Below, in pieces: positions 11,456-21,389 of a DNA stretch of 64,000 nt. The position numbers and the translations under genes were made by a program. Position 1 is the stretch's first letter. Each line of letters begins with the position of its first letter. Origin of the DNA: Brachionus manjavacas (taxonomy: Eukaryota; Rotifera; Eurotatoria; Ploima; Brachionidae); NCBI GenBank assembly GCA_019054805.1, contig JAHQIY010000001.1, positions 8,012,501 to 8,076,500 on the forward strand. Reading direction: 5' to 3'. The notes under the pieces are model-generated. The model was not told the origin of the DNA, did no database searches, and saw nothing but the letters and a program-made list of their open reading frames with translations.

Positions 11456-11809
11456 TCTTTAAAATTAAAATCTGCCAACACAATTTTTATTCACACACTG
11501 GGCCTTTTCTACAATATATTAAAAAAAACATGCAAAATTAAAATTTTTAATAATTTATTTTTTGCAATTTTTAGATCATTCAGCTTGGTATTTGATAGGT
11601 ATATAAAATTTGCTTTAAAAATTTAGATTTTCATTTTTTCTCTTTTGAAAATATCAAAATATACAAATTTATTTATTATTAAACAAAGGGATCAAATCTC
11701 GAAGTCCCATTGGATTTAGTCCGTAAGATATTAATAATTTAATTAAAAATAGATTTTCAAAAATTTTTTACTTATTTATTATTGTCTAAATTTTCAAAAT
11801 ATACCACAC

Positions 11810-14800
11810 TTAAATTTTAATTCCAGTCAAACTTGGTAATCGCAAGTCTTCTTTGGACTGTGTTCTACTTAAGTATTCAGATATATTTGGCAATTTGTTA
11901 AAATAGTTTCGTGCCATCACATGTTTCTGCTTAATTTTTTTGATGAATTGCTCACCATAGCTCTTTTAAAAAAAAATTTATAATGATTCCTTCAGAATTT
12001 ATCTTTAACAATTACCAAGTGTAAATTTGTCAATTTTAAATGGGACTCAGCTTCGTCCAAAGTTAATAAAATTGTATTCCATGGAGACCATTCCTCTTCC
12101 TTTTTCCATCGCAAAAAATGTAATTGATAAATATCATTATTTGAGCTCAATATGGACTGGCTATTCCAAATTGTTTCAAACATATATTGAATGTCTCTCT
12201 CCTAAATCCAACTTTTTGTGAAAATTTATTAAATTTTTGAAAAAACTTACAGTTAACAAAAAGCATATTCGGGAGTTAGGACTGTAACTTTGTTCATCTT
12301 GTTGAATTCTTGCGAGCATAAATCTATTATAAATAAAAAAAATAAATGTATTCAATTCTTTTTCATCGAGAATATACTTGAATTTTGTAAAATCAACTCG
12401 TTTAAGAGCTAAATTCTCAAGATTTCTACAACTTCGGCATTTTCCTACTTTGCTACTTGATGAGCTAATCTGAAATTCCGTCGAGGGCAGATAGCGTTGA
12501 CAAGTCGAACAATAAAAGCTCTCAATTTTTTCATTAAAATCCTGTGGTACTTTTAGATGACGAGCTGCTGCTGGATTAAATTGTGGAGTTTTGATATATT
12601 GTAAAAATAAGGACACGATGCGCTTTCTCAAGCCAACTAAATTTTCTTCTTTAATTCCTCTCATCAGCAGATCAGCTTCACGATCGATTAGAGCAATAAT
12701 TTCTTGAGTTAATTTACAATCGTGTTCCTTTAATATTATTTTATTAATTAATTATTATAATTTTATAAAAAGTTCTTTGACACATGAAAGTGACAAGTGA
12801 AAAATAATATTTTATAAGTTTTAAAAAATAAATAAAGAATTGTTTGTTTAAAAAACATAAGTGAGGCTTAATAATTTGAATTGAAAAAATTTTTTAGAAT
12901 TAAAAAAAATGATATTTTTAAATTCTGAAATAAAACTTAACTTTTTTTTTTGAATGAATAATACCAATATTAAATTTCTTGATTAGATCTTTAACAGGAT
13001 CTCCTAAGGATCACCTTAAATAAAAATTAATAACAAGTATCCCTTTTCTATCCTAGTGGATAATGGGAAGGCACTCATCTCCTTTTCAAGTATCTTTTTG
13101 AGCAACGGCTCCGATCTAACACAGAAGCTTCTCCATCAAGTTGATCATCTACACCGCAATTATTACTCAGTCGAAACTGGTCTCCCTATTTTTATGATGA
13201 AAGAGGTTTTAAACATTCGCCCCGTATTGCAGAGATATTTTTAAGATTTTTTCACCCTCAGAGGGTTTTAAACCCTCGATCTTCTGTTTGCAAGACTAAC
13301 ACGCAAACCATTCGACTATACGGGCATCACCTTAAATAATCTTATCTAAATTATGCTTTAGAAAAATAATATTAAGAAATTTAAGGAAAAATAAAAGGTA
13401 AATGCTGGTTTGAAGTCTCAGTTTTATTTTAAGATTCAATAATTTTTATGATTCCTGGTACAAGATCTTCTATAAATTTCTTATAGGTTTATTATTTAGG
13501 ATATGATATATTTTTAAAAGATTTTTTAAAATAAGATTCAATGAGATTTTTATTTAAGAATACAAAAAAATTCTTTGATTCCTAAAAATTTTAGAAGTTA
13601 AAGAATTCCTAAGATAATTTTCTAGGATCTTAACAAAGAAAATTGTTAAGAATCTTAATCTTAATTTGAATTTTAATAATCTTAGAAGCTGAACTTTCTT
13701 AAAGATTCTTAAAAAGAATTTTCTCATGGGTATCTTTCTTTTCATTCTAAAGCTGCGTATTTTTTTAATGAGTAAAATAAAATTTATAAAGTTATGAAAT
13801 GATTGAAAAACTAACAAAGAATCCTTAAGCAGTTTGTGTAATGTAATAATCACTTTATCTGTAGCGAAAGTAGATTATTCATTTTGAAAAAAAAAGTTTT
13901 AAGAAATAACAAAGATTAATTAGGCATGTAAAGAGCTTTATTAGAGTCATTTAAAATAAAAAGTTATTTGAGAATAAAAAATTTGAAGATAATTTCAGAT
14001 TTTTGGATTTTATTTTTCTTTGAGTTGTTTTTTGAATGAGAAATCTCTTTGAGAAGAATAATTCTCAGCTTTTTTATACTACTAATACTACAAGTTTTTT
14101 TTTATTGTTGAGGACAAAAAAACTAATACCTTTTTACCGTCCGAAGCAAAAAAATTTGACCAAACATTTCAAATATCCGAGATGATCCAATCCTTATGTA
14201 TTATTATTATTATTATTTATTAGTTTAAAGCCCCATAGGCAAAAATACAAATAAATTACATTAAATTCGAGTTAAATAAAAAATTATATGTTTGTATTAT
14301 ATATAGGTAATCAATAATGGTGATTTTTTTAATTAATATATAGAATCCATAATTCATAATGTACTTAATTTTTTGGAGGGTTGTACTAACTTTTAAGTGA
14401 AAATTCTTTTTGTACTTGTTTTTAAACAAAACCTCAGACTCGTTTTCTCTAAAATTATTATCTATTTGTATTTCTGTTCTAGTCTAAGCTCCTTCAAATA
14501 AAATAGAAAAAAGATAAAAAATTTTTAGAAAATATTTTTAATTTAATAAGAATATGGAGATAAAATCTATATAAAATTTATATAAAATTTATTTTAAATA
14601 ATTCTCAACCGGATTTTTTTACTCATCTTTTTCATTAAAATAAAAGTATTTTTTTATACACAAAAATTTGCCGTCCAAAATTACTTCTTGATTATAAAAA
14701 ATTTCTTCTATTTAATTACTCTAAAAAAAAAAAACGTTTCTAATAGCTCAACAAGTTAACAATTCAATAAAGGAATCAATAATTTTTACCTTGACCGTAT

Positions 14801-15131
14801 GTTTTAAAGTAAGCAAAACATCCAAGCGTTCATCTTGAGTTAAAAAATTCATATTTAAACTATTGAATATATCTTTTAGTTCTCGAGCTCTAATATTGTA
14901 AGGAGTATCTAGCTCAGTGACAGAACCATTTTTGGCTTTCCAAATTTTGGGTTGTGACATCTAGACAGAAAAATAATTTAAAAAATCCAATTTTATTGTG
15001 AATTGAATTACTTTTTCTAATAAAATTTGAATATTTCTGTCTTTATTTTCTTTATTTGCTTCAATTTTGTACCTTTCAATTGTCTTCATTTCTTGGCTGT
15101 GGAATAAAGTTGTTATCATCGAAACTATCAT
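11810..15131 (-). pseudogene. 5'-truncated IQUB copy 1 with possible fusion start
   Basis: This holds the 3' half of IQUB, with all exon borders intact by my model: exon 2 remnant 15083-15012, exon 3 14960-14790, exon 4 12727-12378, exon 5 12323-12251, exon 6 12201-12016, exon 7 11962-11810. The normal exon 2 is cut at 15083/15084. The foreign sequence adds an in-frame stretch beginning ATG at 15131 (MIVSMITTLFHSQEMK) directly before TIERYKIE. With that start the spliced frame is 351 codons including stop. Compared with the complete gene I noted only one residue change (TNLHL instead of TNLDL) plus silent changes. There is no evidence for a promoter, so it may be a plain pseudogene, a short gene, or the tail of a read-through transcript from the hAT fragment upstream on the same strand. 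Confidence 0.7.
13024..13325 (-). mobile_element. tRNA-derived SINE in IQUB intron 3, copy 1
   Basis: A 302-bp insertion flanked by a perfect 14-bp target-site duplication, ATCACCTTAAATAA, at 13010-13023 and 13326-13339. On the minus strand it starts GCCCGTATAGTCGAATGG (A-box-like), has an anticodon-like loop CTTGCAA (TGC, as for Ala) and a T-arm-like GAGGGTTTAAAACCCTC (B-box-like). A unique body of about 220 bp ending in a T-rich tail follows. The degenerate acceptor stem argues against a functional tRNA. It sits in the same place in all four IQUB 3' halves, so it was inserted before the amplification. A 62-codon plus-strand frame inside it is a by-product. Confidence 0.75.
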
Positions 15132-16055
15132 CTAATGTTGAAGAATTTTCCGGATTGATAACATTAAAACTACTCGACCCGAACTCGGAATTTTGAACTC
15201 GGACACAGTGCAGTAAAAAAATTTTTGAGGTATTCATTCTCAACAATTCTTATTGCAGAGCCACTCGTAATGATAAACATTAGGAACAAAAATAAAATTT
15301 GTGATCGACTCGATTTCGTTTGTTCATCTTGAGGCTGAATTTTGTGTATCGAGATCAAGTGATTGTTCATGTTATATTTTGACGTCAAGTAAACATATTT
15401 TTTTCCACCACCATCAACTTGACAAACTGCGTAATTACCATTCTCAGATGATAAGCGTTTGAAATATTTCCAAACACAAGAAGACATACGATTGGTTTTG
15501 ACTTCAACAGCTTCTTAATCATCCGATTGATAATACAATTCTTCAGATATTTCTTCATCAGATGAGTCTTTGGAGCATTGAACTTTTTCTTGAATGTGGA
15601 AGAATTGTTTTGGTTCGATCCGATCAAAGGAGTTTTTTAGCTATTTTGGGTATTGAAACCTTCATCATTACTTACCATTGTCTACACAATCATCATCATC
15701 ACTATAATTGCCATCACAACTCCCATTACCATCACCATTATCATCATCACTACCATTACCATCACCATTATCATCATCACTACCAATACCATCACCAATA
15801 TCTTTATCCATAATTAGAGAATTTTCGAAACTTTTCTCCAGATCTATTAATTGAAATTCGTCTATCATAAGTCAATTTTTGCTTAATGCTGGACAAAACC
15901 TCTCAATTAATATCACTTTCATCACCAACTGGCCTATAAATATCCGAGGTTTTATCACGCTTTTGCAATTTTTGATTATCTTTAACAAAAAACACTGAAG
16001 TTTCTTTTCTTTTTGAAGAAAAAGAAGAGCTTGAGCAAGGTGTTTCATTAGACAT
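15084..16055 (-). pseudogene. hAT-type transposase fragment with BED finger, unit 1
   Basis: Minus-strand pieces of the N-terminal part of a ZBED/hAT-like protein. An opening MSNETPCSSSSFSSKRK starts at 16055, and an acidic GSDDDNGDGN repeat segment (15868-15676) ends at a textbook GTAAGT donor. After an 87-bp intron comes an exon from 15588 (CSKDSSDEEISEELYYQSDD) that runs in frame over one TAA (15517-15515) into the BED finger (15487 on): SSCVWKYFKRL, Cys in NYAVCQVD, NNHLISIHK. The second zinc-binding Cys appears replaced by Asp. A hAT-like FIITSGSAIRIVENEYLKNF follows, then the frame is lost, and the element is cut at the IQUB junction. The catalytic domain is absent. It lies on the same strand as, and directly upstream of, truncated IQUB copy 1. 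Confidence 0.6.
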
Positions 16056-16584
16056 TTTTTTTCGAGTTTAGAAATAATTTTATTATAAAAGTTCTAGAGC
16101 TTTTTATATTCAAAATTTATATGCCGAAATTAAAGGCAAAATACATTTGAATCATGTTTTTTTCCCATGAAATTGTAAAAGAATGATATCGAGATTTTTT
16201 AGTTTGTTCTTGATTATCATGATTTTAAACATTTATTCACTTTTTTAAAAATATGAAAAGAAATTAAAAAATTAAATATGAAAATATAGTTGTCCCTGAA
16301 TAAAAATTAAATTTAATACGAATTAAAGTTCGAAGTTCGATAATTAAAAAAATTTTTTTTGTTTTCCGTTTTTTTCTAATTATTTTATCTATTCAAATAT
16401 CGAATTCTAATATTACTTATTTAATTCAACACTCCAATGACCACCGTGTCATTTTTGACATTTTTGAGGTTATTTTGCTAAAAAACTCTGGCAATTTTTT
16501 TTATGATTTATATTTTTTGATTAATCTAATTAACTTGATATTTGAAAACAAAAAAAGTGAAATTTGAAAAAAAAAAAAGCTTAC
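16056..16584. other. A+T-rich spacer with a lone piggyBac-type end
   Basis: No gene is visible. At about 16441-16465 the sequence CCACCGTGTCATTTTTGACA matches the terminal repeat of the piggyBac element 120 bp further on, in the same orientation. It is probably the end of an older related insertion. The same holds in units 2 and 3. Confidence 0.5.
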
Positions 16585-16588
16585 TTAA

Positions 16589-17353
16589 ATTACCAGCCGT
16601 GTCATTTTTGACACGTCATTCATTTTGTCTACATGAAGCTTTTTAAAAATTACATAATGTGAGATGGTGTGCTGTTTTTGTTTTATTTTTTTCTTCTTAA
16701 AAATAAAATTGATTATTAAATTGAAAAATTAAAAATGTCACGACGAGAAGCAGCCCTAAAAGCCCGCAAGGAGTAAGAAAAGTACAAAAACTGTAATGAT
16801 ATTGAATCAGGGGAATCAGATGAAGAGATAAACAATGAAAATGAAAGTGAAGATGAGGAAGAACATAGTTTAATACCTATTACTCCATCAACTCCAAAAA
16901 CACCATCTCAAAACAAAAAACGTTCTTTGAGTTCCTCAAATACTCCAGTTTCATTAAAAAAGCCAATTTAGAATCAAGAAAAAAATGTCAAGTACGATTA
17001 TGCAAAGAAAATAAAACAAAAATTACCTGTACATTTTGTACAAAGCCAACATGTGGGGTTTGTCTTCATGAGCAGAAGGTCGAATCTGTTTGAAAAATAT
17101 GAAAATGGCAAAAAACTATAATTTTTTTTTAATTTTCATTTTTTTTATAATTAAATTTTATTTTCTATTCAATTTGAATTATTACAAAACTAAAAGATTT
17201 TTTTGATCATCTGATTATTTTGCATTCAAATAATAATTTAAATAAAAAAAATAATTTTTCCTAACAATTAATCCAAAAAAATTGCAATTTTTAATTTTTC
17301 CGCTCTTTTATATTGAAATTTTAAAATCGTGTCAAAAATGACACTGTGGTAAT
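16589..17353 (+). mobile_element. Internally deleted piggyBac element, unit 1
   Basis: About 765 bp between TTAA duplications at 16585-16588 and 17354-17357, the hallmark target of piggyBac. The ends are inverted (ATTACCAGCCGTGTC left, ATTACCACAGTGTC as reverse complement right) and continue into the palindrome GTGTCATTTTTGACAC. Inside, a frame from ATG 16735 gives MSRREAALKARKE and a stop, then an acidic stretch (ESGESDEEINNENESEDEEE) and a Ser/Pro/Thr-rich segment. Then come the Cys-rich C-terminal finger (CQVRLCKEN, CTFCTKPTCGVCLHE) ending at 17093. The whole catalytic core is missing. In this copy the finger is out of frame with the acidic part because the A run near 16950 is one base short. 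Confidence 0.82.
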
Positions 17354-17357
17354 TTAA

Positions 17358-17788
17358 GGTAAAAAATTTTGGTCATTTGATTGTTAATTGTTTATTAAAA
17401 TTTATATTGATCTCCTTTCATTGAGAATCGATCCCGGGCCCAATTGTCGAGAAAAAATTAACAACGACTTAGCTTAATCGACTTTGCAGTTCCTTTGTTA
17501 TATATTTAGAAAAATACAACTTAAAACTTTTCTATTTAATTTTATTTAAAAAAAAAAATAATTTCCGTGTCTCACACCACTCTTCTTGCTCACCTCATAT
17601 AATCGTTGTTTTGCCATCAGCTTTGGTTTTGTAATATTTCGTATGGTTTTTAATCTGTTGTTTAGATGGGACAGAGACGGGAAATTTTTGAGAAAGTAAT
17701 CCGAATAAAGCTTTTGATTTAGTTATCTTTTTGTTAACTAAATCATACATTTATTCTTTGACATCTTTGATGATACCATGAGTGGTTT
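17358..17788. other. A+T-rich spacer
   Basis: No gene is supported. A short GC-richer block at about 17410-17465 (GAATCGATCCCGGGCCC) recalls a tRNA T-arm but lacks the rest of a tRNA. The same block is present in units 2 and 3. Confidence 0.4.
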
Positions 17789-18367
17789 CTATCGAGTTGT
17801 GTTTTTCGAAGTGTTCAGCTTCACCTCTAAATATGTATATTTTGTCGTCATCTGATTCGGATAAGATGTTGATTCGTACTGGACGTTCTCCGTTGAAACA
17901 ATCCATTTGAGACCATCATTTGTTCTTTGATTTGTTCCTTTTTTCCAACACTTTTCATTAACGTCCACTTGAAATGCATCTTCATAAGACTGGTAGGTTG
18001 TTTTGTCTGGAAGATATATACCTGCTTGGCCTCTGTGTCTTTTCGAAGCTAATTCTACATCATCGTTTGTATTATATGGATCATTAGGAATATCGAGTAT
18101 ATCAATATTTATATCGCTGATAGTGTCGTCGTTGTTGGTTTTGATTTTCGATTGTTTGAATAAGATTTGTTCACGCTGAATTTGTCGATTGACATTCAAT
18201 GCTTTGAAATAGTTGTCTAATCTTGTTTTTAATGCGTCTCTTTTACCGTATTTGGATATATGATATTGGAAACAAAGTTGTTGTAATTGTTTAAGATTAT
18301 ATCCTGCATATGAGCTAATTTCATAAACCTGATTTAGAGAATGTGTACATGCTGGGGTTGTTGTTGG
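17789..18367 (-). pseudogene. SAP-domain ORF, transposon-like remnant, unit 1
   Basis: An open frame from just after an in-frame TAA (18370-18368) to TAG at 17789. It has no ATG near its beginning, so an upstream exon or start is missing. The first third encodes a SAP motif (EISSYAGYNLKQLQQLCFQY, then ISKYGKRDALKTRLDNYF), a helix-turn-helix that binds A+T-rich DNA in chromatin proteins and some transposases. A charged linker and a region YQSYEDAFQVD, EKCWKKGTNQ, DGLKWIV follow, which loosely recalls the N-terminal DNA-binding part of MULE transposases. No catalytic domain is present. Function is unknown; I infer a transposon-derived DNA-binding fragment. It could instead be an exon of a host SAP gene. 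Confidence 0.45.
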
Positions 18368-18370
18368 TTA

Positions 18371-19288
18371 TATTAATATCTTGGTATGTAGATCGGGTTC
18401 ACTAGACTGTGCTTAATTGATTCGCTCGATTAGTTGCGCTTTCAAACCAATGGCTGGTCGTTTTAATGCCTTACAACATTTTGTAATTTTTAAGGGATAA
18501 GTTTTTCATGATGAAATCGCTAATAGAGTAATAGAGTAATTATTTTCCATTAGATCGAATATATTCATAAAAAAAGGAAACCAATTCCAGAGATAAAAAA
18601 AAAAGAAAAGCTTGTTAGAGATGAAAATAATTCAAAATACACTTGAGTTGTAAATAGGTTTATTTGTCACTAAATAATTCTTTTTGTTTTTGATTAATTC
18701 ATTTTGTTCTGAGATTAATTGATTTTTATTTTTTTCTAATAAAATCTTTATTTTGTTCTTTTTTTTAATCAATTTTGTTTTTGTTTAATTTTTATAAGTC
18801 TAATAGTAAATTTTAGAAGAAATAAACCTTTTATAGTAAAAAAAAACAATTTTTTTTATACCAAATCACATGTATTAACGAAAAAAAATACATTTTTGAA
18901 GATAGGCCCAATATCTTGTCTAGCTTAAAGTATGTCTGCTTTTTTGTAATTTCTTTTTATTCTTAATGTTAGATAAATTCAAAAAAAACTTCTAATTAAT
19001 TCGAAAATTAAATAATTCTGTTAAATAAAAAAATCCACTAATAAAATCCATTAATTACTTAATTCTGTAAAAATCCACCAATTAAGTAAATTTTGCATTT
19101 ACCTATTCGCATGTTTGTAAGTTGATCCCATATACCATAGTCTTTAGTTCTTGATATATTGAGTTAAACAAAAAACAAGTTCAGGCATACCAATATTAAC
19201 AACTAAAACAAAATTGTGCAAGGAAATATAAATAAATGAATTTTTTAAAAATCTTTCTAGCTATTTCTTAGCAGTAAAATGTTTCGGA
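18371..19288. other. A+T-rich spacer
   Basis: Very A+T-rich with many short TTAATT/AATTAA runs and no supported gene or RNA. It ends at about 19288, where homology to the left partial copy begins. Confidence 0.5.
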
Positions 19289-21335
19289 CATTCAGAAAGA
19301 GAGTTCCAATAACAAATCCAGAAGATCAAAACAAAGTGAAAATAATTTACAGAAACAAAATTTCAAATTAAAATTCATTTTTTGTATTTTATCTATTTTC
19401 AAATACAAAATCAAGATCAGATGAATCAGATGTAAAAGTTGTTTATGACTTTTTTATTGATAGAAATGAAAAAATGCTATTTCGTTTCGAAAAAATGCTA
19501 TTACGAGTGTATAGTTTGGGAGAATCGTTAATCAATTCACAACGATCATAATACAGTCAATAACCGGTTATCCGGAAAGCCCGATTATCCAGAATCAATT
19601 TTCGGAATAGCACTTTTTGATTTTTTACTTTGAGCTTTTTCGCTTCCTTCTTTTTAGGCTTCGAGCTAATTAGAACAGCATTACTTCCGTATTACTTCTT
19701 GTTAAACCTTAAAATATAAACACAAGGTTGCGAATCCACATTGTTTCTAGACTGGTGGAATCGATCGAACTACCAAAAGAAAGAAGACTCACCAAAACAG
19801 ATTTGCCAGTCATCTATAAGCACTCATCAAACGCCTGGATGACCACTGAAGTATTTAGCGAGTGGTTTCATGACTGTTGTCCCGAGCGTTGAAAAACATC
19901 TTGTAGAGATCGGCCAAGAACCTAAAGCTGTCCTTCTTCTGGATAATTGTGCCTGCCATCCAGATGTACGGGTCTCCAAAAATCAAATCATAAAGGTTGT
20001 AATGCTTCCTACAAACACAACATCCATCATCCAGCCACAAGACCAAGGAATAATCGCCTCGGTAAAAAAGCTTTTCAAAGCAGAAGTTCTCAAAATGTAC
20101 TTTCAATCCTACCTACTCAATCATTTAGATAGTAATCCACTTCAAACATTCTAAAACAAATACACGATAAAGGATGTCATCCTTGTCTTAGCGTCCGTAT
20201 GGAAGTCAACTCACACAACGACATTAAAACGAGCTTGGCACAAGTTAAATATAAACGTAGAAGTTACTGATATTGTTTTTGAGCCGACTTTGCCATATCA
20301 AAACGTTATTCCAAGACACGAGATTGAGAGCTGGCTGCAGACCGAAGAAGGCGATGAGAGTTTCGAATTAATGGACAGCGCAGGCATTATTGAACGAGTC
20401 AGAAACCCAGATAGGATTGTGGATCAGATGGAAGAGGATGAAGCCGATGAAGAACCGCCCGTTACAGCAGGTAACGTTAACAAGGCCGTAATATTGTGCA
20501 CACAACTCTCAGACTTGATTCACAAGATTGGAGGAAGTGAACAAGTACAGGCCCTATTTGATCTGCAAGTTTTCCTTCGCAACAGACAGTTTGAAGCCAG
20601 TACCTACTAATCAACAATCAGCTTTTAATTTTTATTGGTTAATTTTATTCGTTAATTGTTTCTTTGTTCTAAATAAACACTCTTTTTCAATTATCACTGT
20701 GTTTACCCCTCTTTTCGTTATCAAATCGTGTTATCCGGAAAATTTATTATCCGGAAGGCTATGAAAAAAAAGCTCGAATCTCATTCCGGATAACCGGTTA
20801 TTGACTGTAGATTATTTTTCGATATGATGGAAAGAATAATAACGAACTAACTTGTAATACAGAAAAATCAAAAGGAAAATGTGATCAAAAATCAAGAACC
20901 AAAGGAGTGGTTCTATCTGTCTTTAATTGTGGAATCGTGACTGGTTACCGAGAATTTTTTGATTCCGAAAACTGCTCTCAAATTTTAATATTTTATTTAG
21001 ACATGGGAAAATATTTAGAAATACTATATACTAAATATCTAATCTAGCTGTTATTGATGATGCCTGTTATTTAAAAAATATGTTGAAAAAAATAAAATCT
21101 CGGAAAAAAGCATCAGAGTAAAATTTTTTAGCAGAATAACATATGCAATTGATCGACTACATTTTAGCAATCATAATGACCAATGGTGCCGAAATAACTT
21201 GGATCCGGATAGAATAAAGGATCTTGAAGGAGTCAATACTGTTATGTGTGAAGAAACAAATTACTAGTTGAGTAGGTACAAACATAATCTAAAGCATATG
21301 AATTTACAAAGATGTATTTTTTTGTTTGTAATATT
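19289..21335 (+). pseudogene. KDZ-like transposase remnant split by Tigger, unit 1
   Basis: Same remnant as at 9306-10085, but interrupted by the Tigger element at 19554-20807. The segment with GVVLSVFNCGIVTGYREFF lies just after the insertion, and NHNDQWCRNNLDPDRIKDL with EGVNTVMCEETNY at about 21165-21270. A TAG at 21265-21267 replaces the Trp codon kept in the left copy. It is non-functional. Confidence 0.5.
19554..20807 (+). mobile_element. Tigger/pogo DNA transposon, internally deleted, unit 1
   Basis: A 1254-bp insertion with terminal inverted repeats beginning CAGTCAATAACCGGTTATCC and flanked by TA duplications (19552-19553, 20808-20809). The transposase is truncated at its N-terminus: the CENP-B-type DNA-binding part is gone. 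What remains is the DDE_1 core, KTDLPVIYKHSSNAWM (about 19795-19840), a frameshift near 19870, LLLDNCACHPD with the second catalytic Asp, TNTTSIIQPQDQGI with the third, one TAA at about 20152, and an acidic C-terminal part (20290-20610). The element cannot encode a transposase but has intact ends. The unoccupied target survives at 9581-9582. Confidence 0.92.
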
Positions 21336-21389
21336 TTAAATATGTATTATGAAGTTAAAATTTAATTTTTTTTTATTTTTATTAATAAA

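Larger units (their letters stand above)
9306..15083. repeat. Left partial copy of the 12.28-kb tandem repeat
   Basis: Homology to the full units starts at about 9306 (matching 19289) and runs to the junction at 15083. The first 2.2 kb (to about 11530) differ clearly from the other copies by many substitutions. It also lacks the Tigger element, a roughly 0.87-kb block (21390-22250 in unit 1) and two segments of about 35 bp. From about 11530 on, the copy is almost identical to the others. It lacks any counterpart of 15084-19288. Confidence 0.9.

Noticed and set aside
13056..13244. 62-codon ORF repeated in all four copies
   Set aside because: It lies inside the body of the tRNA-derived SINE and runs antisense to it; conservation only reflects the recent duplication.
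13554..13853. 99-codon Lys/Leu/Phe-rich ORF in IQUB intron 3
   Set aside because: It comes from repeated AAGATTCTTA-type sequence within an intron, varies between copies and has no motif.
15700..15813. Plus-strand His/Tyr-rich ORF (HHHHYNCHHNSHYHHHYHHH-like), also at 27980 and 40260
   Set aside because: It is the antisense reading of the Asp/Gly/Asn-rich acidic segment of the hAT fragment, which has a proper splice donor on the minus strand.
17400..17465. Possible tRNA (ATCGATCCCGGGC resembles a T-arm)
   Set aside because: No matching D-arm, anticodon arm or acceptor stem at the right spacing.
18500..19290. CRISPR-like or regular spaced repeats in the A+T-rich stretches
   Set aside because: Only irregular short TTAATT-type runs; no equal-length repeats with spacers, and the genome is animal.
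19855..20106. 83-codon minus-strand ORF in Tigger, repeated in units 2 and 3
   Set aside because: Antisense shadow of the DDE region of the Tigger transposase.
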